Of a DNA stretch of 64,000 nucleotides, positions 1 to 7,095 are shown piece after piece. The position numbers and the translations under genes were made by a program. The stretch comes from Peptostreptococcaceae bacterium (GTDB lineage Bacteria > Bacillota > Clostridia > Peptostreptococcales > Peptostreptococcaceae), in NCBI GenBank assembly GCA_902363255.1, contig CABIZO010000001.1, positions 434,001 through 498,000 on the forward strand, in the 5' to 3' direction. Below the pieces are notes generated by a model that did not search any database, had not been told where the DNA came from, and worked only from the letters and a program-made list of their open reading frames with translations. How positions within the stretch are numbered: the first letter of the stretch is position 1; each line of letters starts with the position of its first letter.

Positions 1-95
1 GATGATAGTTCATCAACAGTAGAAAGATCATCAGGATGATTACCTAGATACATTAGTATTCGAAGGCTATAGTCTGTAAATTTTGATAAATACAT
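1..95 (-). CDS. Rrf2 family transcriptional regulator (partial, N-terminus)
   Basis: Only the first 31 codons lie in the window; the gene continues beyond base 1. On the minus strand an ATG at 95 follows an AAAGGAGA ribosome binding site (about 101-108) and encodes MYLSKFTDYSLRILMYLGNH, the typical opening of Rrf2-family winged-helix repressors such as NsrR, IscR and CymR ("LTxFTDYALRxLxYLA"). Members sense Fe-S clusters, nitric oxide or cysteine status, but the cluster-binding cysteines would lie outside the window, so the signal cannot be told. A palindrome overlaps its promoter, which suggests autoregulation. Family is confident; subfamily is open. Confidence 0.8.
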   Translation of the reverse strand, partial: MYLSKFTDYSLRILMYLGNHPDDLSTVDELS

Positions 96-133
96 TATAA
101 TCTCCTTTAAAAATATAGTTTTCTATATGTATT

Positions 134-163
134 ATTATATAAAGTGCGTTGTATTAAATACAA
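134..163 (-). promoter_or_regulatory. Promoter and palindromic operator candidate of the Rrf2 gene
   Basis: Reading the minus strand, TATAAT lies at 139-134 and TTGTAT at 163-158, 18 bp apart. The -35 is inside a 15-bp palindrome, TTGTATT-A-AATACAA (149-163). Rrf2 proteins bind such dyads as dimers, so autorepression is a natural inference. Apart from this and the bL25 promoter the gap 96-373 shows nothing else. Confidence 0.5.
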
Positions 164-324
164 GCCTAATAATAATTTTTCTATTGATGTAGAGACAATG
201 ATAAATTTTTATTTCAAGTTTAGATTTGTGTTAAGTTGTTAATAATGAATTAATTGAAAAGTATTTTGCAAGATTAGAATTCTAATAAAAATTACAAAGT
301 CGTAATAATTTATTAGTAAAAGAG

Positions 325-333
325 TGCTATAAT
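325..333 (+). promoter_or_regulatory. Extended -10 promoter of the bL25/Ctc gene
   Basis: TGCTATAAT (325-333) is a perfect extended -10 element 41 bp before the start codon. No good -35 is visible at the usual spacing, which extended -10 promoters tolerate. Confidence 0.45.
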
Positions 334-373
334 TTTCTTGTAAAATAAAAAATATATGTAAAGAAGGGATTTT

Positions 374-958
374 ATGCAAAATTTAGTATTTAATATTGAT
401 GAAAGGTTTGAAAAAGGTAAGAAGGTTAGAATGAAAGGAGAAGTACCATGTATAATATATGGAGAATCTCTGGACAACTCTATAAGTTGTAAAATAACTA
501 AAAAAGAAATGCTAAAATTATTGTCTAGTCCAAAAAACTCAGTTTTATCATTAAATCTTAATGGAACTACTGAAAAATGTGTATTAAAAGAAGTTCAAAG
601 AAATACTTTTGGGGAAATAATACATTTAGATTTCCAATACGTAAGAAAAGGTGATTCTGTTAAATTAAAAGTTCCAGTTACTTATAGTGGACAGGGCTTA
701 TTGGAATCAAAAGGTTTACTATTAGAAACAATAGTATCAGAAGTACAATTACAAGGACATCCAGGTGATATTCCAGAAAGCTTAAAAATAGACGTATCAC
801 AATTAAATTATGGAGATACAGTATTAACAGAAGACTTGGCGATTCCAACAACTTTGAAATCAGATATAAATGAAGATACAATAATTGCTAGAGTAGTTTA
901 CTTATCTTCTAATAATAGTGAAGAAATAGAAGAAGATGAAACTTCTACTGCTGAATAA
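374..958 (+). CDS. rplY: 50S ribosomal protein bL25, long Ctc form
   Basis: Binds 5S rRNA in the large ribosomal subunit; the long two-domain form is called Ctc or TL5. The 194 residues show the N-terminal L25 beta-barrel (about 1-90, with the LSLNLNG and EVQRN..GEIIHLDFQYV stretches) followed by the C-terminal TL5 domain (about 95-180: VPVTYSGQ..., SEVQLQGHPGDIPESLKIDVSQL, GDTVLTEDL). An acidic tail ends the protein. ATG start after AAGAAGGGA. Single-gene unit with its own extended -10 promoter and a stem-loop terminator behind. In Bacillus the equivalent ctc is a general stress gene; nothing here shows which sigma factor is used. Confidence 0.93.
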   Translation: MQNLVFNIDERFEKGKKVRMKGEVPCIIYGESLDNSISCKITKKEMLKLLSSPKNSVLSLNLNGTTEKCVLKEVQRNTFGEIIHLDFQYVRKGDSVKLKVPVTYSGQGLLESKGLLLETIVSEVQLQGHPGDIPESLKIDVSQLNYGDTVLTEDLAIPTTLKSDINEDTIIARVVYLSSNNSEEIEEDETSTAE

Positions 959-990
959 TATTTAAAACAATAAAATTTATTATAAATATG

Positions 991-1014
991 CCACCTTGAC
1001 GATAATCAGGGTGG
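991..1014 (+). terminator. Terminator after rplY
   Basis: A 9-bp stem (991-999 with 1006-1014, one G-U) and 6-base loop; the following T-rich stretch is interrupted. Confidence 0.6.
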
Positions 1015-1103
1015 TATTTACTTTTAATAAATATTAATTTAATGTAATTATTACATATTTGTATTAGTTAATACATAAACATATAATTCAAGGAGGAAAT
1101 TAT

Positions 1104-1511
1104 TTGAACAATTTATATGAACACTCATTAGCAATTGAAAAATCACAAACAATGATAGATATTACACCTATCATAAAAGAAGATATTAAAAAAAGTAAAA
1201 TACAAGAGGGAATAGTTGTAGTATTTTGTCCACACACAACAGCAGGAATAACAATAAATGAAAATGCAGACCCAGATGTGGTAAGGGATCTAATTTATGG
1301 TTTCGAAAAAGTATATCCAACAAATGATAATAATTATACACACTTTGAAGGAAATTCTCATGCACATATGAAATCCTCTACGATGGGTGCATCACAAACA
1401 CTTATTATTCATAAGGGGGAACCCATTTTAGGATGCTGGCAAGATGTATATTTTTGCGAGTTTGATGGACCACGAAATAGAAAATTTTATGTTAAAATTA
1501 CAAAAGGATAA
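1104..1511 (+). CDS. yjbQ: YjbQ/UPF0047 family protein
   Basis: A 135-residue single-domain protein of the UPF0047/YjbQ family. The signature is plain: CPHTTAGITINENADPDVVRD (about 46-66), then the histidine-containing HAHMKSSTMGASQT and a C-terminal GCWQDVYFCEFDGPRNR. E. coli YjbQ has a weak thiamine-phosphate synthase side activity when overproduced, hence the name "secondary thiamine-phosphate synthase", but the true role is not settled. Start is TTG, chosen because a full AGGAGG (1091-1096) stands 7 bases before it. It is alone between rplY and rubrerythrin, with no thiamine gene in sight, so the context does not support a thiamine role. Confidence 0.85.
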   Translation: MNNLYEHSLAIEKSQTMIDITPIIKEDIKKSKIQEGIVVVFCPHTTAGITINENADPDVVRDLIYGFEKVYPTNDNNYTHFEGNSHAHMKSSTMGASQTLIIHKGEPILGCWQDVYFCEFDGPRNRKFYVKITKG

Positions 1512-1602
1512 AAAAATAAAAAATTTTTAGAAAAATTGTTTAAAGAGAAGAATATGTGGTATTAATATATCATAATTAAAATTTAAACTTAAACAGTATA
1601 CA

Positions 1603-1615
1603 ATAATTAGATTAT
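1603..1615. promoter_or_regulatory. Short dyad ahead of rubrerythrin (possible PerR-type site)
   Basis: ATAAT-TAG-ATTAT lies 27 bp before the rubrerythrin start. It loosely resembles AT-rich PerR operators (TTATAATnATTATAA), which control peroxide-defence genes of this kind, but in DNA this AT-rich such dyads occur by chance. Confidence 0.25.
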
Positions 1616-1641
1616 ATAAAATATTAGGGAGGAATATAAAA

Positions 1642-2193
1642 ATGAAAAAATTTGTTTGTACAGTATGTGGATATATATATGAAGGAGAAACTGCTCCAGA
1701 GCAATGTCCAGTTTGTAAAGTAGGAGCTGACAAGTTCGAAGAAATGAAAGGTGAAATGGTATGGGCTGATGAGCACAGAATAGGTTCAGCTCAAGGAGTA
1801 GACGAAGAAGTTTTAGAAGGATTAAGAGCTAACTTTGTTGGAGAATGTACAGAAGTAGGAATGTACTTAGCTATGTCAAGACAAGCGGATAGAGAAGGAT
1901 TCCCAGAAGTTGCAGAAGCTTACAAAAGAATAGCTTTCGAAGAAGCAGAACATGCTGCTAAATTCGCAGAATTATTAGGAGAAGTAGTTGTTGCTGATAC
2001 TAAAGCTAACTTAGAAGCAAGAGTTGAAGCTGAATACGGAGCTACTGAAGGAAAATTAAAAATAGCTAAGAGAGCTAAAGAATTAGGATTAGATGCTATA
2101 CATGATACAGTTCATGAAATGTGTAAAGATGAAGCTAGACATGGTAAAGCATTCTTAGGATTATTAGAAAGACACTTTGGAAAACAAGCTTAA
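1642..2193 (+). CDS. rbr: Reverse rubrerythrin (NADH peroxidase component)
   Basis: Reduces hydrogen peroxide (and oxygen) in the cytoplasm of anaerobes, taking electrons from an NADH:rubredoxin-type reductase. The 183 residues are in "reverse" order: a rubredoxin-like Fe(Cys)4 domain first ([11 protein letters not shown] at about 5-15 and CPVCKVG at about 26-32), then the ferritin-like diiron domain (about 50-180) with EXXH-type ligands in EEAEHAAKF and [11 protein letters not shown]. This is the revRbr layout known from Clostridium acetobutylicum. Codon use is strongly biased and the ribosome binding site is AGGGAGGA, both pointing to high expression. Monocistronic, with a perfect terminator behind. 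Confidence 0.93.
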   Translation: MKKFVCTVCGYIYEGETAPEQCPVCKVGADKFEEMKGEMVWADEHRIGSAQGVDEEVLEGLRANFVGECTEVGMYLAMSRQADREGFPEVAEAYKRIAFEEAEHAAKFAELLGEVVVADTKANLEARVEAEYGATEGKLKIAKRAKELGLDAIHDTVHEMCKDEARHGKAFLGLLERHFGKQA

Positions 2194-2220
2194 TCAACAT
2201 AAAATATAATAATAATTTAG

Positions 2221-2260
2221 AAGGCTGTATTGCACTTAATAAAAGGTGCAATACAGCCTT
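2221..2260 (+). terminator. Terminator after rubrerythrin
   Basis: Perfect 15-bp stem (2221-2235 with 2246-2260), 10-base loop, then TTTAGTTTT. Confidence 0.85.
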
Positions 2261-2454
2261 TTAGTTTTATATTTAGGAATAGTCATTAAAAGAAAATAGA
2301 CCAGTTAAAATATCAGAAATAGAAAATATTATTTAGAAGTATAGCAACTAATAATTAAAAATTTACCTCTTACAATGAGAAATTAACCACTTACTCTAAT
2401 TTAGTTTACAAAAAAACTCTAATGACTATAATTGATAATGTGGAGAGTGAAGAT

Positions 2455-2910
2455 ATGAAAATACGAATCGAAGTTGATGAAAGAATAGAAGAAGATGAAG
2501 TAATTATTAGGTGTAGTCAATTAAATGAAGAAGTGAATAATATTCAAAAAGCTATAACAGAGATTATATCTCAAAAGGTCCAAATAACTTTTTATAAAGA
2601 TAATGTGGAGTATTATATTTCATTATCAGAAATATTGTTTTTCGAAACAGAAGATGCAACTATTAGTGCTCATACAGTAGACAATATTTATCAAGTTAAG
2701 TACAAGCTTTATGAATTGGAAGATATTTTACCAAATAATTTTATGAGGGTTTCAAAATCCACTATATTAAATATAAATCACATTTACTCCATAACACGAA
2801 ACCTAACATCATCCAGTATCGTGGAATTTCAAAATACACATAAACAAGTGTATGTTTCAAGACATTATTATAAACCACTGAAATTTAAGTTATTAGAAAA
2901 GAGGAGATAA
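2455..2910 (+). CDS. LytTR-domain transcriptional regulator
   Basis: A 151-residue DNA-binding protein with no receiver domain. The N-terminal third (about 1-55, VDERIEEDEVIIRCSQLNEEVNNIQKAI) is the conserved lead found in small LytTR regulators; about 55-150 is the LytTR domain (YYISLSEILFFETED, MRVSKSTILNINHI, VYVSRHYYKPLK). Start chosen at ATG 2455 because GGAGAG (2442-2447) stands 7 bases before it; the longer frame from 2422 has no ribosome binding site. The next gene begins 1 base after its stop, so the two are an operon. Small LytTR regulators paired with a membrane partner often control that partner; what this one senses is unknown. Confidence 0.82.
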   Translation: MKIRIEVDERIEEDEVIIRCSQLNEEVNNIQKAITEIISQKVQITFYKDNVEYYISLSEILFFETEDATISAHTVDNIYQVKYKLYELEDILPNNFMRVSKSTILNINHIYSITRNLTSSSIVEFQNTHKQVYVSRHYYKPLKFKLLEKRR

Positions 2911-2911
2911 A

Positions 2912-3610
2912 ATGAAAAAAGAGAGAATTTTCTGGGGTATCTTACTTGTATTAGGAAGTATAGCCTTAATAGTCAACAAACTTGGTTATTTTGCTCATGT
3001 AAATGTATTTAGTATATTATTAACCGTATTTCTTATAGGGATTATGATAAAAAGTATACTTAATAGAAGTTTTGCTGGAATATTATTTCCAATAGCGTTT
3101 ATTTGTATTATATTTGATGATCAATTGGGCATTACAGCAATTACACCATGGACTGTATTAATAGCAGCAGCCCTTGGAAGCTTTGGTCTTTCAATGATTT
3201 TCTATAAAGGATCTAGATGGAATCATCATAATCACAACTGGAAATATGATGAGTATGAAACTATTAATGTAGAAGATGCGGGACATATAAAGTTGGATAC
3301 TAGTTTTGGAGGAAGTATAAAATATATTAATTCAGATAAATTTGAACAAGCTGATTTAGATTGTAGTTTTGGTTCTATGAAAGTGTATTTTGATAATGCA
3401 AAACTTAACAATGGACGTGGTATAGTTAGAATAGATGCATCATTTTCTGGAGTAGAATTATATATACCTAAAACTTGGACTGTAGAAAATAGAGTGAGTA
3501 CGTCCTTTGCAGGTGTAGATGAAAAAAACAGAAATATGGGAACTTTAGATAACATTTTGACTATAGTAGGAAGTGCTAGCTTTGCTGGTGTTGAGATAAT
3601 ATATATATAA
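2912..3610 (+). CDS. LiaF-like membrane protein
   Basis: The N-terminal half (about 1-95) has three to four hydrophobic segments (ILLVLGSIALIVNKLGYF, FSILLTVFLIGIMIK, ILFPIAFICIIFDD, WTVLIAAALGSFGLSMIFY). A His-rich linker (RWNHHNHNW) leads to a soluble beta-rich C-terminal domain (about 115-232) of the LiaF/YvqF type, with repeated "SFGG...SFGSMKVYFDNA...SFSGVELYIP...SFAGVEIIYI" strands. In Bacillus LiaF inhibits the LiaSR cell-envelope stress system. Here the partner is a LytTR regulator rather than LiaSR, so function is inferred only as envelope stress-linked. Ribosome binding site GAGGAG overlaps the stop of the upstream gene, implying coupled translation. Confidence 0.8.
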   Translation: MKKERIFWGILLVLGSIALIVNKLGYFAHVNVFSILLTVFLIGIMIKSILNRSFAGILFPIAFICIIFDDQLGITAITPWTVLIAAALGSFGLSMIFYKGSRWNHHNHNWKYDEYETINVEDAGHIKLDTSFGGSIKYINSDKFEQADLDCSFGSMKVYFDNAKLNNGRGIVRIDASFSGVELYIPKTWTVENRVSTSFAGVDEKNRNMGTLDNILTIVGSASFAGVEIIYI

Positions 3611-3627
3611 AAACATAATAATAAATC

Positions 3628-3655
3628 AAAGGTATTTCAATAATGAAATACCTTT
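3628..3655 (+). terminator. Terminator of the LytTR-LiaF operon
   Basis: Perfect 12-bp stem (3628-3639 with 3644-3655), ATAA loop, T6 run. Confidence 0.88.
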
Positions 3656-3760
3656 TTTAGTATTAAGGAAAGAATTATAAATTTATATAAAAATATGGTA
3701 TGATTAATGAGTACATTTATAAATATAGAAGTGATAAGCAGAAAAGAATGAGGTGAAAAT

Positions 3761-5134
3761 TTGCAAAATATATTAAAACTAGACAAAGAAAATAAGATAT
3801 TCTATAAGACGTTACTTACATTATGCGTGCCAATAATAATTCAAAATTTATTATCAACTTTGATAAATATGGTAGATACTATTATGGTTGGTGGATTGGG
3901 AGAGATATCAGTAGCAGCTATTGGTATAGCTAATCAATATTTCTTTTTATACAATATGGCCTTATCGGGAATTATAGGTGGAGCAGGTTTATTTATTGCT
4001 CAGTTTTTTGGTAAAAATGACAAAGAAAATATAAGAAAAGTAACTGCACTAAGCATAATATCGGCTGTAATTTTAGGGATAGTATTTTCTCTAATAGCTA
4101 TTTTAGCACCTAAATTTATAATTAATTTCTTTTCTAATGATAAAAGTGTTGTAAATATTGCAGTTGATTATTTTTTAATAATAGGATTTTGTTATCCAAT
4201 AATAGCAATTAGTAATGTATTTAGCATGGGCTCTAGAAGTATTAGAAACCCTAAACTAGGGATGATATGTAGTTCAATATCACTTGGTATAAATATTATT
4301 TTAAATTATATATTTATATTTGGAAAATTTGGAATGCCCCAATTAGGTGCAAGTGGTGCAGCACTTGCTACAGTAATATCAAGAATAATAGAGTTAGTAT
4401 TATTAATAAGTTATGTTTATTTTATAAAAAATGATTATGAACTTAGATTTACATTTAAAGATGTAAAATTAATAAATAAGGATTTAGTAAAAGTATATAT
4501 ATCCAAGAGTACGCCGACATTTTTAAATGATACATTCTGGGCATTTGGAACAGTGCTATATGCGGTAGCTTACTCAAGAGCTGGTACTTCAGCTATAGCA
4601 GCTAGCCAGATAGCATCTAGTACAGGAAATTTCTTTATAATGACTTCTGTGTGTATAGCTATTGGCTCTTCTATAATGATAGGAAATGAGCTAGGAGCAG
4701 ATAATATAAAGAAGGCTATTAAATATTGTAAGAAGTTTTCTATTTTAGTAACTATAGTAGGGGCTATATTTGGAGTATTATTAATTACATCAATACCTTT
4801 ACTTATAAAAATATTTAGTGTATCAAAAGGTTTAGCTCCAGATATAGAAAAGATATTTTGGATAATGGGGGTGCTTATGGCACTTAAGACTTTTAACACA
4901 TTTATAATAATTGGGGTACTTAGAAGTGGTGGAGATACTAAGTTTGCTCTATTCTTAGAGATGGGTTGCATGTGGATAGTTTCTTTACCATTAACATTTT
5001 TTGCAGCTTACAAAGGAACACCTATATATATATTAGTAGCACTTACTTATACAGAAGAAATTGCTAAGTTTATATTTGGTTTACCAAGAGCCCTGTCTAA
5101 AAAATGGGCTAATAATATTGTAAAAGATATATAA
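3761..5134 (+). CDS. MATE family efflux transporter
   Basis: A 457-residue inner-membrane antiporter of the MATE family, exporting cationic drugs or metabolites in exchange for Na+ or H+. About 12 hydrophobic segments form two homologous halves. The N-terminal signature is clear (LCVPIIIQNLLSTLINMVDTIMVGGLGEISVAAIGIANQ), as is the second half start (KVYISKSTPTFLNDTFWAFGTVLYAVAYSRAGTSAIAASQIAS). Length is normal. TTG start after AGGTG (3751-3755). Monocistronic. The substrate cannot be read from sequence. Confidence 0.9.
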   Translation: MQNILKLDKENKIFYKTLLTLCVPIIIQNLLSTLINMVDTIMVGGLGEISVAAIGIANQYFFLYNMALSGIIGGAGLFIAQFFGKNDKENIRKVTALSIISAVILGIVFSLIAILAPKFIINFFSNDKSVVNIAVDYFLIIGFCYPIIAISNVFSMGSRSIRNPKLGMICSSISLGINIILNYIFIFGKFGMPQLGASGAALATVISRIIELVLLISYVYFIKNDYELRFTFKDVKLINKDLVKVYISKSTPTFLNDTFWAFGTVLYAVAYSRAGTSAIAASQIASSTGNFFIMTSVCIAIGSSIMIGNELGADNIKKAIKYCKKFSILVTIVGAIFGVLLITSIPLLIKIFSVSKGLAPDIEKIFWIMGVLMALKTFNTFIIIGVLRSGGDTKFALFLEMGCMWIVSLPLTFFAAYKGTPIYILVALTYTEEIAKFIFGLPRALSKKWANNIVKDI

Positions 5135-5183
5135 ATAAAGTGGTTAAAAGTGTGTTAAAACTTATTTACTGAGTTGACTTTTT

Positions 5184-5229
5184 TTGTTATTAAAGTTAAA
5201 ATCAAAATATAATCGGTCAATTGACCGAT
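5184..5229 (+). promoter_or_regulatory. Promoter with overlapping 18-bp palindromic operator
   Basis: TTGTTA (5184-5189) and TATAAT (5208-5213) are 18 bp apart. The perfect palindrome ATCGGTCAATTGACCGAT (5212-5229) starts inside the -10 box and covers the expected transcription start, the position expected for a repressor operator. It ends 20 bp before the ATG of the haemolysin III-like gene. Dyads with GGTCA/TGACC arms are common for TetR-type repressors; no such regulator gene is adjacent. Confidence 0.65.
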
Positions 5230-5249
5230 AAAAAATAAGGAGGTATTTC

Positions 5250-5897
5250 ATGGGAACATATATTAGGGAACCTATTAATGGATTTACTCATTTAGGTGGT
5301 GCTATTCTTTCTTTTGTAGGTCTCTTAGCATTGGTAATAAAAACTACATTAACAAGTGCATCTGCCGTAGATTTAACAGCGGTAATTGTATTTGGAATGA
5401 GTATGATTTTGCTTTATGCTGCATCGGCTACATATCATTTAGTAATGGCATCGGATAAAGTAATTGCATTCTTAAGAAAATTAGATCATTCAATGATTTT
5501 TATACTTATAGCAGGATCTTATACTCCATTTTGCTTAATAGCATTGAAAGAAAATAAAGGATGGATTTTATTTACTGTTGTTGCTACTATAGCAGTTTGT
5601 GGTGTTTTATTTAAAATGATTTGGTTTAAATGTCCTAGATGGATATCTACTTGTATTTATGTAGGTATGGGGTGGATATCAGTATTCATAATAAAGCCAC
5701 TTTATATCTCTATACCATTTGGAGGAATATTCTTATTACTTCTAGGTGGGGTATTCTATACCATAGGAGCAGTAATATATGCCCTTAAACCACCTGCACT
5801 TAAATTTAACAAATTAGGATTTCATGAGATATTTCATATATTTATACTTCTAGGAAGTCTATGTCATTTTATCTCAGTGTTTGAATATGTAATATAA
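5250..5897 (+). CDS. trhA: Haemolysin III / PAQR family membrane protein TrhA
   Basis: A 215-residue, seven-segment membrane protein of the haemolysin III (YqfA/TrhA) branch of the PAQR superfamily. Family marks are EPINGFTHLGGAILSFVGL (about 7-25), SATYHL (about 59-64), LRKLDHSMIFILIAGSYTPFCL (about 75-96) and the C-terminal HEIFHIFILLGSLCHF (about 191-206); the conserved histidines are thought to bind zinc. Bacterial members are linked to membrane homeostasis. ATG start after AAGGAGG. Monocistronic; a palindrome over the promoter suggests dedicated regulation. Confidence 0.9.
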   Translation: MGTYIREPINGFTHLGGAILSFVGLLALVIKTTLTSASAVDLTAVIVFGMSMILLYAASATYHLVMASDKVIAFLRKLDHSMIFILIAGSYTPFCLIALKENKGWILFTVVATIAVCGVLFKMIWFKCPRWISTCIYVGMGWISVFIIKPLYISIPFGGIFLLLLGGVFYTIGAVIYALKPPALKFNKLGFHEIFHIFILLGSLCHFISVFEYVI

Positions 5898-5902
5898 ATT
5901 AT

Positions 5903-5935
5903 AATCACCCAATCTATTTATTAGAAAGGGTGATT
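5903..5935 (+). terminator. Terminator after trhA
   Basis: AATCACCC (5903-5910) pairs with GGGTGATT (5928-5935); a second short stem TCTA/TAGA lies in the loop; TTATTTT follows. Confidence 0.7.
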
Positions 5936-6016
5936 TTATTTTGGAAATAAATAATAAAAATATTATATGGTTAAAAATAGTATATAATATATTCAATATA
6001 TTTAAGGGGGCATTTT

Positions 6017-6949
6017 ATGTTAAGAGATATAAATATAAGGATAAATCAAATAAAAGAGCAGGTTGCAGAGAAAAAAGTATTAGAAAAGAAACTTGCTGAT
6101 TTAGATGAAAATTTACAGATGCATGAGTGTGAACTAAGGGATTTAGAGGAAATGCTTAATAAAGAACTAAATGATGTAGAAAAGCTAAAAAAGCTATCCT
6201 TATCTAGTATTATGAGTACACTTATGAGAAATAAGGAAGAGAAATTAGAAAAAGAAGAAAAGGAATACTTGATGGCAAAACTTAAGTATGATGATTGTTT
6301 ATCTAGATTGAATTCATTGAAAGATAGCAAATTAAGAATAGAAAGTAGATTAAGCTCCTTAGAAAATTGTGAAAAAAGGTATGAGGAGTTACTTGACACA
6401 AAGTTATCTCTAATAAATATATATGGAAATGAAAATCAAAAAAATAGATTACTAAATATGGAAAATGAAATAGATAATTACTTAAAAGAAATGAAGGAAA
6501 TAGAAGAGTCTATAGGTGTGGGTAAGGCCTTATATCAAGAAGTTGGATATACTAAAGAAATATTACAGTCTGCAAAAAGCTGGGGAACACTTGATTTACT
6601 TGGTGGAGATTTTATTTCTTCAATGGCAAAACATCAAAAAATAGATGAAGCTCAAAGACAATTTGAGAGGGTATCAAACTTATTAGCAAGTTTCAATAAA
6701 GAATTGGAAGATATTAATATACCTAGTTTGAATTTTTCTACAACAACGAAAACTTTTGATATATTTTTCGATAATATATTTACGGATATTTCTGTTAATA
6801 GCCAAATAAGTAAATCTTATGACGAAATTTGCAAATTGGAGATAAATATTAATGTTATCTTGATGAATTTAAAAAATGATAAAGAGAATCTAGAGAAGGA
6901 TATAGAAAATAAGAAAATTGAATATGATGAATTTATAAATAGTATTTAA
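6017..6949 (+). CDS. Coiled-coil protein of unknown function
   Basis: I do not recognise a family. The 310 residues are very rich in Lys, Glu and Leu and form long predicted coiled coils (about 1-165 and again 280-310), with heptad-like runs such as INQIKEQVAEKKVLEKKLADLDENL. Between them a glycine-containing stretch (about 165-240: IGVGKALYQEVGYTKEILQSAKSWGTLDLLGGDFISSMAKHQKIDEA) looks like a folded helical hairpin. No signal peptide or membrane segment, so probably cytoplasmic. Good AAGGGGG ribosome binding site before ATG 6017. It is alone in its unit. Size and shape recall scaffold or toxin-associated helical proteins, but that is only an impression. Confidence 0.75.
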   Translation: MLRDINIRINQIKEQVAEKKVLEKKLADLDENLQMHECELRDLEEMLNKELNDVEKLKKLSLSSIMSTLMRNKEEKLEKEEKEYLMAKLKYDDCLSRLNSLKDSKLRIESRLSSLENCEKRYEELLDTKLSLINIYGNENQKNRLLNMENEIDNYLKEMKEIEESIGVGKALYQEVGYTKEILQSAKSWGTLDLLGGDFISSMAKHQKIDEAQRQFERVSNLLASFNKELEDINIPSLNFSTTTKTFDIFFDNIFTDISVNSQISKSYDEICKLEININVILMNLKNDKENLEKDIENKKIEYDEFINSI

Positions 6950-7095
6950 AAATAATACTGTTGTTAAACATATAAGTAAATACCTATATGTAATATAAAA
7001 TATAAGTATTTAACAGATTGATATAATAAATGTATACTCTTCTATGGCGAAAACAAAAGTTTGTAAATTAAAATTTGCAGTGGAGGAGACAATTT

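Noticed and set aside
678..881. Open frames antisense to real genes, for example 678-881, 3232-3555, 4570-4971, 51795-52115 and 61475-62161
   Set aside because: They lie wholly inside confidently identified genes, lack ribosome binding sites and have the odd Leu/Ile/Ser-rich composition of frame shadows.
7075..7095. Upstream TTG start for the MFS transporter
   Set aside because: It would place the GGAGGAG ribosome binding site inside the coding sequence; ATG 7096 has ideal spacing.
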